A stretch of DNA of 64,000 nt from Microbacterium sorbitolivorans (GTDB lineage Bacteria > Actinomycetota > Actinomycetes > Actinomycetales > Microbacteriaceae), in contig NZ_KZ848473.1 of NCBI RefSeq assembly GCF_003327285.1, positions 372,001 through 436,000 on the forward strand, given 5' to 3'. This document shows positions 29,576 to 38,789 of this stretch, in pieces. The translations under genes were made by a program, and so were the position numbers. Positions within the stretch are counted from its first letter, which is position 1. Every line of letters begins with the position of its first letter. The notes below the pieces were generated by a model. That model made no database searches, was not told where the DNA came from, and saw only the letters and a list, made by a program, of their open reading frames with translations.

Positions 29576-30507
29576 TGGTCCCTCCCGATGCCGAGAATGC
29601 GGTTGAGCGCCTGGCTCACGATGAAGACGACGGCGAACAGAACGACACCGGCGGCCGCCGCATATCCGAACTGCTGGCGCTCGAACGCGGCGCGGAAGAT
29701 GAACATGGCGACGCTGAGCGTCGATTCGCCGGGACCGCCCTTGGTGAGCAGGTAGGGCTCGTCGAACAGCTGGGCGGCGCTGATGAAGCTCGTCACGACC
29801 ACGAAAGCGGCGACGGGGCGGATGGACGGCAGGGTCACGGTCGTGAAGGTGCGCCAGCGGCCGGCACCGTCGAGCGCTGCGGCCTCGTAGAGCTCCTTCG
29901 GCACGTTCTGGAGTGCCGCGAGGAAGAAGATCGTCAGGTAGCCGACCGTGCGCCACAGCAGCACGAAGCCGATGGCGAACTTCGCGATCATGGGGTCGCC
30001 GAGCCAGTCGACATTGGGCAGGCCGAAGAGCGCGTGCAAGGACGCGTTCAGCAGGCCGTAGTCGCGGTCGAGAATGAGGCTGAAGATCAGCGCGATCACG
30101 ATGGGCGAGATGACCATGGGCACGAAGTAGGCGACGCGGAAGGCGTCGCGGAACTTCAGACCCTGCGCGTTCAACCCCTGCGCGACGAGCAGCGAGACGG
30201 GCACGACGATGATCACGGCGATCAGCGTGTAGATGCCCGAGTTGACGAGTGCGCCGCCGAAGCTGGTGTCACGTGCGAGATCGAGATAGTTGTCGAAGCC
30301 GATGAACGTCGGTGCGCCGATGCCGACCCATTCGGTCGTCGACAGCACGATCGCCGCGAACACCGGCACGATCATGAAGAGCGCGTAGAGCAGATAGAAC
30401 GGAGCGATGAAGAGGTACGGGGCGGCGCCGCCGCGCAGATTGCGCCCGCCGTGCCTGCGGCGCAGGTTCTTCGGGAGGACGGTGAGTTCGGTGTGCGTCG
30501 ACATCAT
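29572..30507 (-). CDS. ABC sugar transporter permease (MalF type)
   Basis: Partner permease of the same importer. The 311 aa have an N-terminal charged stretch (KNLRRRHGGRNLRGG), six membrane segments and the EAA loop ELYEAAALDGAGRWRTFTTVTLPSIRP. The start codons ATG 30507 and ATG 30504 are adjacent; the first overlaps the SBP stop (ATGA). It follows the binding-protein gene in the usual SBP-F-G order. Confidence 0.93.
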   Translation of the reverse strand: MMSTHTELTVLPKNLRRRHGGRNLRGGAAPYLFIAPFYLLYALFMIVPVFAAIVLSTTEWVGIGAPTFIGFDNYLDLARDTSFGGALVNSGIYTLIAVIIVVPVSLLVAQGLNAQGLKFRDAFRVAYFVPMVISPIVIALIFSLILDRDYGLLNASLHALFGLPNVDWLGDPMIAKFAIGFVLLWRTVGYLTIFFLAALQNVPKELYEAAALDGAGRWRTFTTVTLPSIRPVAAFVVVTSFISAAQLFDEPYLLTKGGPGESTLSVAMFIFRAAFERQQFGYAAAAGVVLFAVVFIVSQALNRILGIGRDQ

Positions 30508-31841
30508 CCTCGTGCCTGCCCTCGGAAGTCGTGAGCCGCGTCGGCGAGCGCCTCCGCGGGGGAGACCTGGCCGCGGTAGGCGCGGAGCAGGTGACCGGAG
30601 AGAACGGTGTCCATGATCGGCTTGTTCTCGCTCTGGTGGACGGCCGGGGCCTCGTCGATGATGTCGCGGTACACCTCGAAGAGCCGCTGGCCGCCGAAGA
30701 ACTCGTCCTCGAGGGCGATCAGCTCCTGCGACTCGTACACGGAACGCAGCGTCGGCAGGTAGCCCATCGCCTTGTAACGGGAGACCTGCTGCTCCTTGTC
30801 GAGGTACGTCGAGGTGATCAGCTGCACCCCGGCCTCCGTTGCGGGCTTGTTGCGCAGGGCGGCGAAACCCGTGCCGCCGCCCGCGCCGGTGCGCCCGCCG
30901 CCGGAGGCGAAACGGGGCAACGGCGCGATGCGCCACGCGCCGGCCTGCTCGGGCGCGCTCGGCTGGATCCCGTATGTGGAGTACCACGACGGCATGTTGA
31001 CTCCGAGGATCTTGCCGGACTTCAGACCGCTCTGCATGCCGGGACCGTACATGTCGGACACCGTCGCGATCGCACCGGACTGCACGCCTGCGGAGAGCAT
31101 CGTGAGCGTTTCGACGGCCTCGGGGGTATCGATCGTCGCTCGGCCCGACTCGTCGAACAGGTCGGCGCCCCGCTGAAGCAGGTGCACGTGGAACGTCTGC
31201 ACGGTTCCGCCGGGATCGCTCGTCGCGATGGCGCCGAGCGAGACTCCCTCGGCGGCGGCGAGTTTCTCGCCGGCCGCGAGGAAGTCATCCCAGGTCTCGA
31301 ACGTGCCCGGCAGCCCGAGACGCTCGAACTCGTCCGCCCGGTGGTAGTACACCGTCATCGGGGTGTCGGAGTCGAGTGCGTAGAGCTTGCCGTCCTTGCT
31401 GAAGGGCGCGCGCCGCGCCGCGATCAGGTCATCGCCGAAGGGGGCGACGGCGTCGCTCAGGTCGACGAGAAGCTCGGGCGCGATGTTGCCGCGGAGCGTG
31501 CGCGAGAACGCGCCGATCTCGAGGCCGACGACGTCGGGCGTGCCCGTTCCGGCGACGGCCTGCGCGATGAGCTTGGTCACGATGTCGGCCGCGCCGGCCT
31601 TCGTGACGTGGATGTCGTAGGCGAACGGACTCGCCTTCTCGGCGAGTGGGACGGCCTCGGTGAAGAACTTCACATAGGCATCGTCGTGCGTCCAGAACGA
31701 GAGGTCGACTGCGCCTGAGGCGATGGGCGCCGTCGAACGTGGCGCGCAGCCGGTGAGTCCGGCGAGCAGGGCGAGGCCCCCGGCGCCGGCCGCGAGCCGA
31801 AACAGCCCGCGCCTCGAGAGAGTGGGGGATTCTGGCGTCAT
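30504..31841 (-). CDS. Extracellular sugar-binding lipoprotein
   Basis: Family 1 solute-binding protein of the galactoside importer, anchored to the outer face of the membrane. The 445 aa begin with a twin-Arg-like pair (SRRGLFRLAAGAGG) and lipobox LTGC (Cys32), so export by Tat and lipidation are both possible. Core marks are SFWTHDD and VDLSDAVAPFGDDL. ATG 31841 has AGGAG upstream. A LacI-type operator lies 11 bases before the start codon. Confidence 0.92.
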   Translation of the reverse strand: MTPESPTLSRRGLFRLAAGAGGLALLAGLTGCAPRSTAPIASGAVDLSFWTHDDAYVKFFTEAVPLAEKASPFAYDIHVTKAGAADIVTKLIAQAVAGTGTPDVVGLEIGAFSRTLRGNIAPELLVDLSDAVAPFGDDLIAARRAPFSKDGKLYALDSDTPMTVYYHRADEFERLGLPGTFETWDDFLAAGEKLAAAEGVSLGAIATSDPGGTVQTFHVHLLQRGADLFDESGRATIDTPEAVETLTMLSAGVQSGAIATVSDMYGPGMQSGLKSGKILGVNMPSWYSTYGIQPSAPEQAGAWRIAPLPRFASGGGRTGAGGGTGFAALRNKPATEAGVQLITSTYLDKEQQVSRYKAMGYLPTLRSVYESQELIALEDEFFGGQRLFEVYRDIIDEAPAVHQSENKPIMDTVLSGHLLRAYRGQVSPAEALADAAHDFRGQARG

Positions 31842-31851
31842 CTAGTGCTCC

Positions 31852-31865
31852 TGACTACGTTGTCA
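31852..31865 (-). promoter_or_regulatory. LacI-type operator of the galactoside operon
   Basis: On the minus strand this reads TGACAACGTAGTCA, a near-palindrome centred on ACGT. The same 14-mer, inverted, lies at 32958-32971 in front of lacI. Here it overlaps the expected transcription start, just downstream of a CAATAT hexamer, so bound repressor would block initiation of the SBP-permease-beta-galactosidase genes. Confidence 0.8.
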
Positions 31866-31898
31866 TATTGCAATGGAGGGTGTGGGAGGAAAAAGGGC

Positions 31899-32918
31899 CT
31901 ATCGGGGCGCGCTGGAGGCGCGCACGACGAGCCGTGAGGGAAGCGGGTCGGGCGGAGCGCCCGGCACGGATCCATCGAGTCGCGCGAGAAGCTCGCGCAT
32001 GCCCACGCGGGAGACCGCGCGGAAGTCTCGCTGCACCGATGACAGCGGGGGCGTGAGGAACTCCGCGACATCGAGGTCGTCGAAACCGACGAGGGCGACG
32101 TCGATGCCCGTGCGGAGGCCCGCATCGTGGATCGCGCTCATCGCGCCGATCGCCATCTGGTCATTCGCGACGAACACCGCGCGCGCGCCGCGGTCGAGGA
32201 GCTCGCGCATGGCCGCAACGCCGGAACGCGGCGACCAATCGCCCGCGATCGGATCCGGCACCTCCGCCCCGGCGGCCTCGAGCGCGTCCCGCCAGCCGCG
32301 GATCCGGCTCCGGCTCGCGAGCCAGTTCGTTGGGCCGCAGATGTGATCGACGCGCGGTGCGAACCCGAGCAGGTGCCGTGTGGCCTCGCGGGCGCCCGCG
32401 ACCTCGTCGCTCGACGCGAGAAATTCGCGCGCGGATGAGGTGACGGGCTCGCTGTTGAACGTCAGGACTTCGATGCCGTCGGGCACGTCGATGAGGCGTC
32501 CGCCGAAGTCCTGCGGCTCGGAAACGATGATCGCCTCGGCGCCCTGGCTCACGAGGGAGTCGACGGCGTCCTGGATCTCGCGGCCGCCGCCGGGCGCCGT
32601 GCTGACGATGCTCAGCGCATATCCGGCGCGCCGTGCCTCGTCTTCCACACCCGCGAGAACCGAGACGGGCCCGTGAAGCGTCGTGCCACCCATCGTCACG
32701 ACTCCGATGCGGTGCGATCGGCGGGTGACGAGCGCCCGTGCGGCATGGTTCGGGCGGAATCCGAGCGTGTCGATCGCATGTTGCACGCGATCCCGCACCT
32801 CGTCGGTGACATAGGGCTCATCGTTCACCACGCGCGACACGGTCTTCTGCGAGACGCCGGCGGCGCGCGCGACATCGACCATCGAGACGCGGCGAGCGCG
32901 CGGCGACGATGTCGGCAT
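31899..32918 (-). CDS. LacI-family transcriptional regulator
   Basis: Probable repressor of the adjacent galactoside operon. The 339 aa begin with the LacI helix-turn-helix (VSMVDVARAAGVSQKTVSRVVN, about 11-32, and the hinge helix NHAARALVTRR) followed by a periplasmic-binding-protein-like effector domain. ATG 32918 has AGGGAGG at the right distance. It is transcribed in the same direction as the operon, 57 bp upstream of the SBP start, with its own operator over its -35, so it probably represses itself. Confidence 0.93.
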   Translation of the reverse strand: MPTSSPRARRVSMVDVARAAGVSQKTVSRVVNDEPYVTDEVRDRVQHAIDTLGFRPNHAARALVTRRSHRIGVVTMGGTTLHGPVSVLAGVEDEARRAGYALSIVSTAPGGGREIQDAVDSLVSQGAEAIIVSEPQDFGGRLIDVPDGIEVLTFNSEPVTSSAREFLASSDEVAGAREATRHLLGFAPRVDHICGPTNWLASRSRIRGWRDALEAAGAEVPDPIAGDWSPRSGVAAMRELLDRGARAVFVANDQMAIGAMSAIHDAGLRTGIDVALVGFDDLDVAEFLTPPLSSVQRDFRAVSRVGMRELLARLDGSVPGAPPDPLPSRLVVRASSAPR

Positions 32919-32943
32919 GGGGGAACCTCCCTGTTCGAAACTG

Positions 32944-32972
32944 ACGATAGGGCACTCTGACAACGTAGTCAA
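32944..32972 (-). promoter_or_regulatory. lacI promoter with operator over the -35
   Basis: On the minus strand: TTGACT (-35, 32967-32972), a 17-bp spacer, and TATCGT (-10, 32944-32949), a near-ideal promoter. The operator TGACTACGTTGTCA (32958-32971) covers the -35 and adjoining spacer, the geometry of a repressor site. Confidence 0.8.
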
Positions 32973-33019
32973 TCTCGTTCGGTTCCGAGGTTCGCGCGCC
33001 GGCCGCATACGATGGCCGT

Positions 33020-34711
33020 GTGACTGACGCGTTCAACCCGCCGCGCCCCTGGACCGCCTCATACGCCCCCGGAGTCCCTGAGGACCTCGACCCGATGAGC
33101 GGATCCCTGATGGACCTCGTTCGAGACTCGGCCGCCGCGCACCCTGACGCACCCGCGCTGGAGTTCTTCGGCAGGGTGACGAGCTACCGCGAGCTGAACG
33201 AGGCGATCGAGCGCGCCGCGGCGGGCCTGTACGCGCAGGGTGTGCGCAAGGGTGATCCCGTTGCGCTCGTGCTTCCGAACTGCTCCCAGCACATCGTGGC
33301 CTTCTATGCCGTGCTGCGCCTCGGCGCGATCGTCGTCGAGCACAACCCGCTCTATACGCCGCGCGAGTTGCGCAAGCAGTTCGAGGACCACGGCGCGAAG
33401 CACGCGATCGTGTGGAGCAAGGTCGCGAAGACGATTCAGGAGTTTCCGAAGGACCTCGCCGTCTCGTCGTTGATCTCGGTCGACATCACCCGTGGAATGC
33501 CCGGGTACATGCGTGCGGCGCTGTCGCTGCCGATCCCGAAGCTCAGGGCTCAGCGCGAGCAACTGACCGAGCGCGTGCGCGGCGCCGTGGGCTGGGAGTC
33601 GATCGTGGGCTACGCGCCGATCGGATCCGATGTGCCCGCGCCGACGACGGACGACATCGCGGTCATCCAGTACACGAGCGGCACGACGGGCGACCCCAAG
33701 GGGGCGACACTCACGCACCGCAACCTGCTGGCGAACGCCGCCCAGGCGCGGGCGTGGACGCCCGCCGTCTCGAACGGCGAGGGCACCGTGGTCTACGCGG
33801 TGCTGCCGATGTTCCACGCCTACGGCCTGACGCTCTGCCTGACATTCGCGATGTCGCGGGCGGCGCGCCTTGTGCTCTTCCCGAAGTTCGACCCGGACAT
33901 GGTGCTGAAGGTCACGCAGAAGCACCCCGCGACGGTGCTGCCGGCCGTGCCGCCGATCGCCGAGCGCCTGCTGCGTCGCGCCCAGGAGCGCGGCATCTCG
34001 CTCGAGGGCACCGGCATCGGCGTCTCGGGCGCCATGGCCCTCGACGACGCGCTCGTCGTGCCGTGGGAGGCCGAGACGAAGGGCATGCTCGTCGAGGGAT
34101 ACGGCCTCAGCGAGTGCTCGCCCGTGCTGATCGTGAACCCCGTGTCGGACAGGCGCAAGGCGGGCACGATCGGGCTGCCGCTCCCCGGCACCGAGGCGCG
34201 CGTCGTGGATCCGGACAACCCGACGGTCGACGTCGCGCCGGGCGAGGCGGGCGAGCTGCTCGTGCGCGGCCCGCAGGTCTTCAGCGGCTACTACGGGCGA
34301 CCGGAGGAGACCGAGAAGGTCTTCGTCGGCGACTGGTTCCGCACGGGCGACATCGTCGTGATGGACGACGAGGGCTTCTTCAAGGTCGTCGACCGCATCA
34401 AGGAACTCATCATCACGGGCGGGTTCAACGTCGCCCCGACCGAGGTCGAGATCGCGCTGCGCCAGCACCCCTCCATCGAGGACGCGGCCGTCGTCGGCCT
34501 GCCCTCGGCGGAGCACGGCGAGGAGGTCGTCGCGGCGGTCGTGCTCGACGGCGACCCGAAGTTTGACCCCGAGGAGGTGCGCGCCTTCGTGAAGAACGTG
34601 CTCACCCCGTACAAGGCGCCGCGCCGCTTCGTCGTCGTCGACGAGCTGCCGAAGTCGCTGATCGGCAAGGTCATGCGCCGCGAGGTGAAGCAGCTGCTGC
34701 TGGACTCTTAG
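33020..34711 (+). CDS. fadD: Long-chain fatty acid-CoA ligase
   Basis: Activates fatty acids to acyl-CoA with ATP. The 563 aa show the AMP-binding P-loop YTSGTTGDPKG (about 218-228), GYGLSECSPV, the FRTGDIV motif and the C-terminal Lys region LPKSLIGKVMRRE. The GTG at 33020 follows TACGAT (33008-33013) by six bases, a leaderless arrangement. It overlaps the OhrR-like gene by four bases, tail to tail. Confidence 0.93.
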   Translation: MTDAFNPPRPWTASYAPGVPEDLDPMSGSLMDLVRDSAAAHPDAPALEFFGRVTSYRELNEAIERAAAGLYAQGVRKGDPVALVLPNCSQHIVAFYAVLRLGAIVVEHNPLYTPRELRKQFEDHGAKHAIVWSKVAKTIQEFPKDLAVSSLISVDITRGMPGYMRAALSLPIPKLRAQREQLTERVRGAVGWESIVGYAPIGSDVPAPTTDDIAVIQYTSGTTGDPKGATLTHRNLLANAAQARAWTPAVSNGEGTVVYAVLPMFHAYGLTLCLTFAMSRAARLVLFPKFDPDMVLKVTQKHPATVLPAVPPIAERLLRRAQERGISLEGTGIGVSGAMALDDALVVPWEAETKGMLVEGYGLSECSPVLIVNPVSDRRKAGTIGLPLPGTEARVVDPDNPTVDVAPGEAGELLVRGPQVFSGYYGRPEETEKVFVGDWFRTGDIVVMDDEGFFKVVDRIKELIITGGFNVAPTEVEIALRQHPSIEDAAVVGLPSAEHGEEVVAAVVLDGDPKFDPEEVRAFVKNVLTPYKAPRRFVVVDELPKSLIGKVMRREVKQLLLDS

Positions 34712-35136
34712 GCCGCGCGGCCGGCGATCGGGGCGAGCGCGTTGCGGATTGCGACGAGCTGATCGATCGACAGCCCCGTCGCCGCCGCGACCTGGGGAGG
34801 CACGTCGATCGCCTTCTCGCGGAGCGCCTGCCCCTCGGGCGTGAGCGTGATGTCGAGACGGCGCTCGTCGCCGGCGCGGCGCTCGCGGCTCACGAGCCCC
34901 TGCGACTCGAGGCGCTTGACGAGCGGCGATGCGGTCGCCGGATCCATCGCGATCTCGTCCGCGAGATCGGTGAGCGAGCGCGGTGTGCGCTCCCAGAGCG
35001 CCAGCATGACGAGGTACTGCGGGTGCGTGAGCCCGAGCGGCGTGAGGATCGGGCGATAGGCCGATACGACGTTGCGGGCCGCCGTCACGAGCGCGAAGCA
35101 CAGCTGGTTCTCTAGGAGGAGCATCTCGTCGGTCAT
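34708..35136 (-). CDS. MarR/OhrR-type regulator
   Basis: A 142-aa winged-helix repressor of the OhrR group. The N-terminal NQLCFAL places Cys13 where OhrR proteins carry the peroxide-sensing cysteine, and LGLTHPQYLVMLALWE and the wing (RRAGDERRLDITLT) match the family. OhrR normally controls an adjacent ohr gene; none is seen here. The ATG at 35136 has TAGACT six bases upstream. Shared control of the divergent 73-aa gene is likely from the palindrome between them. Confidence 0.88.
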   Translation of the reverse strand: MTDEMLLLENQLCFALVTAARNVVSAYRPILTPLGLTHPQYLVMLALWERTPRSLTDLADEIAMDPATASPLVKRLESQGLVSRERRAGDERRLDITLTPEGQALREKAIDVPPQVAAATGLSIDQLVAIRNALAPIAGRAA

Positions 35137-35160
35137 GTGGGTAGTCTAACCCGCAAATAG

Positions 35161-35172
35161 TTAGTACACTAA
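35161..35172. promoter_or_regulatory. Candidate OhrR/MarR operator
   Basis: TTAGT-AC-ACTAA is a perfect inverted repeat with a two-base centre. It overlaps TACACT (35165-35170), the -10 of the 73-aa gene, and lies 25 bases from the regulator's start codon. A related half-site, TAGTCTAAC, lies at 35142-35150. Confidence 0.5.
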
Positions 35173-35177
35173 TGGTT

Positions 35178-35399
35178 ATGGCACAGAAGAAGCCGTTACG
35201 CGAAAGAATCCGTGAGGCAGGCGGCCTCTACCTCTACATCAACACGCGCCTGATCAAATACGCCGGCCCGGCATCGCGCGGGCCCTACGGTCCGGGCAAG
35301 GAACTGCCGTGCGGTCACTGCGGGCGCCCGAAGGACGAACACACGGTCGGCGCCGACGGAGCCCTGCTCTGTCCGCGAACCCCAGAGGCAGACGCGTAG
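35178..35399 (+). CDS. Small hypothetical protein with CxxC
   Basis: A basic 73-aa protein of unknown function. It starts MAQKKPLRERIREAG and contains CGHCGRPKDEH...LLCP, a possible zinc knuckle. The second ATG (35178) is preferred over 35172 because TACACT ends at 35170. It is divergent from the OhrR-like gene and eight bases in front of gatC's own -10. Confidence 0.65.
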   Translation: MAQKKPLRERIREAGGLYLYINTRLIKYAGPASRGPYGPGKELPCGHCGRPKDEHTVGADGALLCPRTPEADA

Positions 35400-35408
35400 A
35401 CTGGGGGA

Positions 35409-35708
35409 GTGTCTGAAATCACCCCCGATCTCGTGCGCCATCTCGGTGTGCTCGCCAGGATCCAGCTGTCCGATGAAGAGGTGACCACCCTCACCGGCGA
35501 ACTCGACGCGATCGTGTCGAGCATCGCCGAGGTGAGCGAGGTCGCCACGAGCGATGTGGTGGCGACGAGCCACCCGGTCCCGCTCGTGAACGTGTTCCGT
35601 GAGGACGTCCCCGGCGACATGCTGTCGGTCGACGAGGCCCTCAAGAACGCGCCGGACCACGACGGATCGCGCTTCCGCGTGACCGCGATTCTCGGAGAGG
35701 AGCAGTGA
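35409..35708 (+). CDS. gatC: Glutamyl-tRNA(Gln)/aspartyl-tRNA(Asn) amidotransferase subunit C
   Basis: Small linker subunit of the GatCAB complex, which amidates misacylated tRNA. The 99 aa are normal ([21 protein letters not shown]...). The GTG start has TAGACT six bases upstream (leaderless). The stop overlaps the gatA start region (GTGATG). Confidence 0.95.
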   Translation: MSEITPDLVRHLGVLARIQLSDEEVTTLTGELDAIVSSIAEVSEVATSDVVATSHPVPLVNVFREDVPGDMLSVDEALKNAPDHDGSRFRVTAILGEEQ

Positions 35709-37213
35709 TGAGCGACCTGATCAAGCTCTCCGCCGCGGAGCTCGCGGCAAAGCTCGGCGCGGGCGAGGTCTCGAGCGTAGAGGCCACGCAGGCCCACCTC
35801 GACCGCATCGCCGCCGTTGACGGCGACATCCACGCCTTCCTGCACGTCAACCAGGGTGCGCTGGACGCCGCCCGGTCGATCGACGAGCGCCGCGCCTCTG
35901 GCGAGGAGCTGCACGAGCTGGCCGGCGTGCCGCTCGCGGTGAAGGACGTGCTCGTCACGACCGACATGCCGTCGACCTCGGCGTCGAAGATCCTCGAGGG
36001 CTACATGTCGCCCTACGACGCGACCGTCGTCGCGAAGTCGCGCGAGGCGGGCCTCGTGCCCCTCGGCAAGACCAACATGGACGAGTTCGCGATGGGCTCG
36101 TCGACCGAGTTCTCGGCGTACGGCCCGACCCACAACCCGTGGGATCTCGACCGCATCCCCGGCGGATCCGGCGGCGGCTCGGCCGCGGCGGTCGCGGCCT
36201 TCGAGGCGCCCCTCGCCCTCGGATCCGACACCGGCGGATCCATCCGCCAGCCCGCGCACGTGACCGGCACCGTCGGCGTGAAGCCGACCTACGGCGGCGT
36301 CAGCCGCTACGGCTCGATCGCGCTCGCCTCGAGCCTCGACCAGGTCGGCCCCGTCTCGCGCACCGTGCTCGACTCTGCGCTCCTGCACGACGTCATCGGC
36401 GGCCACGACCCGCACGACGCGACGAGCCTGACGACCGAGTGGCCGTCGTTCGCCGCCGCGGCCCGCGAGGGCGCGTCGGGCGAGGTCCTGAAGGGCCTCA
36501 AGGTCGGCCTCGTCAAGGAGCTGCACGGCTTCTCGAAGGGTGTCGACGACTCGTTCCAGTCGGCCGTGAAGAAGCTCGAGGCAGCGGGTGCCGAGGTCGT
36601 CGAGATCAGCGCCCCGCACTTCAAGTACGCCACCGCCGCGTACTACCTGATCCTCCCCGCCGAGGCATCGAGTAACCTCGCGAAGTTCGACTCGGTGCGC
36701 TTCGGCCTCCGCGCCGACGTGCCCGGCACGGTCGAGGACGTCATGTCGGCGACGCGCGACGCGGGCTTCGGCCCCGAGGTCAAGCGCCGCATCATCCTCG
36801 GCACCTACGCCCTGTCGGCCGGCTACTACGACGCTTACTACGGCAGCGCGCAGAAGGTCCGCACGCTGATCCAGCAGGACTTCGCGAACGCGTTCGCGCA
36901 GGTCGACGTCATCGCGACGCCCGCCGCGCCCACCACGGCGTTCAAGCTGGGCGAGAAGCTCGACGACCCGCTGGCGATGTACGCGAACGACCTCGCGACG
37001 ATCCCGGCGAACCTCGCGGGCATCCCCGGCATCACGCTGCCATCGGGCCTCTCGGCCGAGGATGGGCTGCCGGTCGGCATCCAGTTCCTCGCGCCGATCT
37101 ACGAAGACGCTCGCCTGTACCGCGTGTCGGCCGCGCTCGAGACGCTCCTCGTCGAGGAGTGGGGCGGTCCGCTGCTCGACAAGGCACCCGCATTGAACGG
37201 AGGGGCGCGCTGA
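35708..37213 (+). CDS. gatA: GatCAB amidotransferase subunit A
   Basis: Amidase subunit that releases ammonia from glutamine. The 501 aa show the amidase catalytic triad regions: the Lys in [10 protein letters not shown], the cis-Ser in the [11 protein letters not shown] stretch and the nucleophile Ser in [15 protein letters not shown] 35708 has GAGAGGAG upstream; GTG 35705 is an in-frame alternative three bases earlier. It overlaps gatB by one base. Confidence 0.96.
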   Translation: MSDLIKLSAAELAAKLGAGEVSSVEATQAHLDRIAAVDGDIHAFLHVNQGALDAARSIDERRASGEELHELAGVPLAVKDVLVTTDMPSTSASKILEGYMSPYDATVVAKSREAGLVPLGKTNMDEFAMGSSTEFSAYGPTHNPWDLDRIPGGSGGGSAAAVAAFEAPLALGSDTGGSIRQPAHVTGTVGVKPTYGGVSRYGSIALASSLDQVGPVSRTVLDSALLHDVIGGHDPHDATSLTTEWPSFAAAAREGASGEVLKGLKVGLVKELHGFSKGVDDSFQSAVKKLEAAGAEVVEISAPHFKYATAAYYLILPAEASSNLAKFDSVRFGLRADVPGTVEDVMSATRDAGFGPEVKRRIILGTYALSAGYYDAYYGSAQKVRTLIQQDFANAFAQVDVIATPAAPTTAFKLGEKLDDPLAMYANDLATIPANLAGIPGITLPSGLSAEDGLPVGIQFLAPIYEDARLYRVSAALETLLVEEWGGPLLDKAPALNGGAR

Positions 37214-38721
37214 TGGCGAAGCTCATGGACTTCGACAAGGCACTCGAGATGTTCGAGCCGGTTATCGGCCTCGAGGTGCACGTCGAGCTCAACACCAAGA
37301 CGAAGATGTTCTCGGCCGCCGGTAACCCGGCGAACGAGGAGTTCCACGACGCCGAGCCGAACACGCTCATCGCGCCCGTCGACCTGGGCCTCCCGGGCTC
37401 GATGCCGGTCGTGAACGCCGAGGCGATCCGCAGCTCGATCAGCCTGGGCCTCGCGCTCGGCTGCTCGATCGCGCCGTCGAGCCGCTTCGCGCGCAAGAAC
37501 TACTTCTACCCCGACCTGGGCAAGAACTACCAGATCAGCCAGTACGACGAGCCGATCGCGTTCGAGGGCTCGGTCGAGGTCGAGCTCGAGGACGGCGAGA
37601 TCATCGTCGTGCCGATCGAGCGCGCGCACATGGAGGAAGACGCCGGCAAGCTCACGCACGTCGGTGGATCCTCCGGCCGCATCCAGGGCGCGTCGAGCTC
37701 GCTCGTCGACTACAACCGCGCGGGCGTGCCGCTCGTCGAGATCGTCACGAAGCCGATCTTCGGCACCGAGCACAAGGCGCCCGAGGTGGCGAAGGCCTAC
37801 CTCGCGACGATCCGCGACATCGCGCGCGGCCTCGGCATCAGCGAGGCGCGCATGGAGCGCGGCAACATCCGATGCGACGCCAACGTGTCGCTGCGCCCCC
37901 GTGGCGCGGAGAAGCTCGGCACCCGCACCGAGACGAAGAACGTCAACTCGATGCGCTCGGTCGAGCGCGCGGTCCGCTACGAGATCCGCCGCCAGGCCGC
38001 GATCCTCGCCGACGGCGGATCCATCACGCAGGAGACCCGTCACTGGCACGAGGACACGGGCGAGACCTCGCCCGGCCGTCCGAAGTCGGACGCCGACGAC
38101 TACCGCTACTTCCCGGAGCCCGACCTGCTTCCCGTCGCGCCCAGCGAGGAGCTGATCGAGGAGCTTCGCGCGAAGCTTCCCGAGGCGCCGGCCGCGAAGC
38201 GTCGCCGCCTGAAGGGCGAGTGGGGCTTCACCGACCTGGAGTTCCAGGACGTCGCGAACGCGGGCCTCACCGACGTCGTCGAGCAGACGATCGCCGCGGG
38301 CACGACGGCAGCGGCCGCGCGCAAGTGGTGGACGGGCGAGATCGCCCGCGTCGCGAACGCCGAGGGCCGCGAGGCCTCCGACCTCGTGACCCCCGCGCAC
38401 GTCGCCGAGCTGCAGCAGCTCGTCGACGCGGGCACGCTGACCGATAAGCTCGCGCGCCAGGTGCTCGAGGGCGTCATCGCGGGCGAGGGATCCCCGCAGC
38501 AGGTCGTCGACACGCGCGGCCTCGCGGTCGTGTCGGACGACGGCGCGCTCATCGCGGCGATCGACGAGGCGCTCGCGTCGCAGCCCGACGTGCTCGAGAA
38601 GATCAAGAGCGGCAAGGTGCAGGCCGCCGGCGCCGTCATCGGTGCCGTCATGAAGGCGATGAAGGGCCAGGCCGACGCGGCCCGCGTCCGCGAGCTCGTC
38701 CTGGAGCGCGCGCAGGCCTAA
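37213..38721 (+). CDS. gatB: GatCAB amidotransferase subunit B
   Basis: tRNA-binding kinase subunit that activates the misacylated glutamate with ATP. The 502 aa show the signature [16 protein letters not shown], the LDxNRAGVPL-type block [14 protein letters not shown] and the C-terminal YqeY-like tail. ATG 37213 overlaps the gatA stop (TGATG), with GGAGGGG upstream. It ends the gatCAB operon at a strong terminator. Confidence 0.96.
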   Translation: MAKLMDFDKALEMFEPVIGLEVHVELNTKTKMFSAAGNPANEEFHDAEPNTLIAPVDLGLPGSMPVVNAEAIRSSISLGLALGCSIAPSSRFARKNYFYPDLGKNYQISQYDEPIAFEGSVEVELEDGEIIVVPIERAHMEEDAGKLTHVGGSSGRIQGASSSLVDYNRAGVPLVEIVTKPIFGTEHKAPEVAKAYLATIRDIARGLGISEARMERGNIRCDANVSLRPRGAEKLGTRTETKNVNSMRSVERAVRYEIRRQAAILADGGSITQETRHWHEDTGETSPGRPKSDADDYRYFPEPDLLPVAPSEELIEELRAKLPEAPAAKRRRLKGEWGFTDLEFQDVANAGLTDVVEQTIAAGTTAAAARKWWTGEIARVANAEGREASDLVTPAHVAELQQLVDAGTLTDKLARQVLEGVIAGEGSPQQVVDTRGLAVVSDDGALIAAIDEALASQPDVLEKIKSGKVQAAGAVIGAVMKAMKGQADAARVRELVLERAQA

Positions 38722-38734
38722 GCCTCACCCGAGT

Positions 38735-38772
38735 AAGTCCCCACGCCCCGACCGGGCGTGGGGACTTCTCGT
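38735..38772 (+). terminator. Intrinsic terminator after gatB
   Basis: AAGTCCCCACGCCC (38735-38748) pairs with GGGCGTGGGGACTT (38754-38767) in a perfect 14-bp stem with a five-base loop, followed by CTCGTTCT. The dinB -10 (GAGAAT) begins six bases after this run. Confidence 0.93.
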
Positions 38773-38789
38773 TCTGGGAGAATAGAGAC

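Noticed and set aside
38761-38789. SOS box upstream of dinB
   Set aside because: No TCGAAC/GTTCGA pair is present; the region is the gatB terminator followed by a plain -10.
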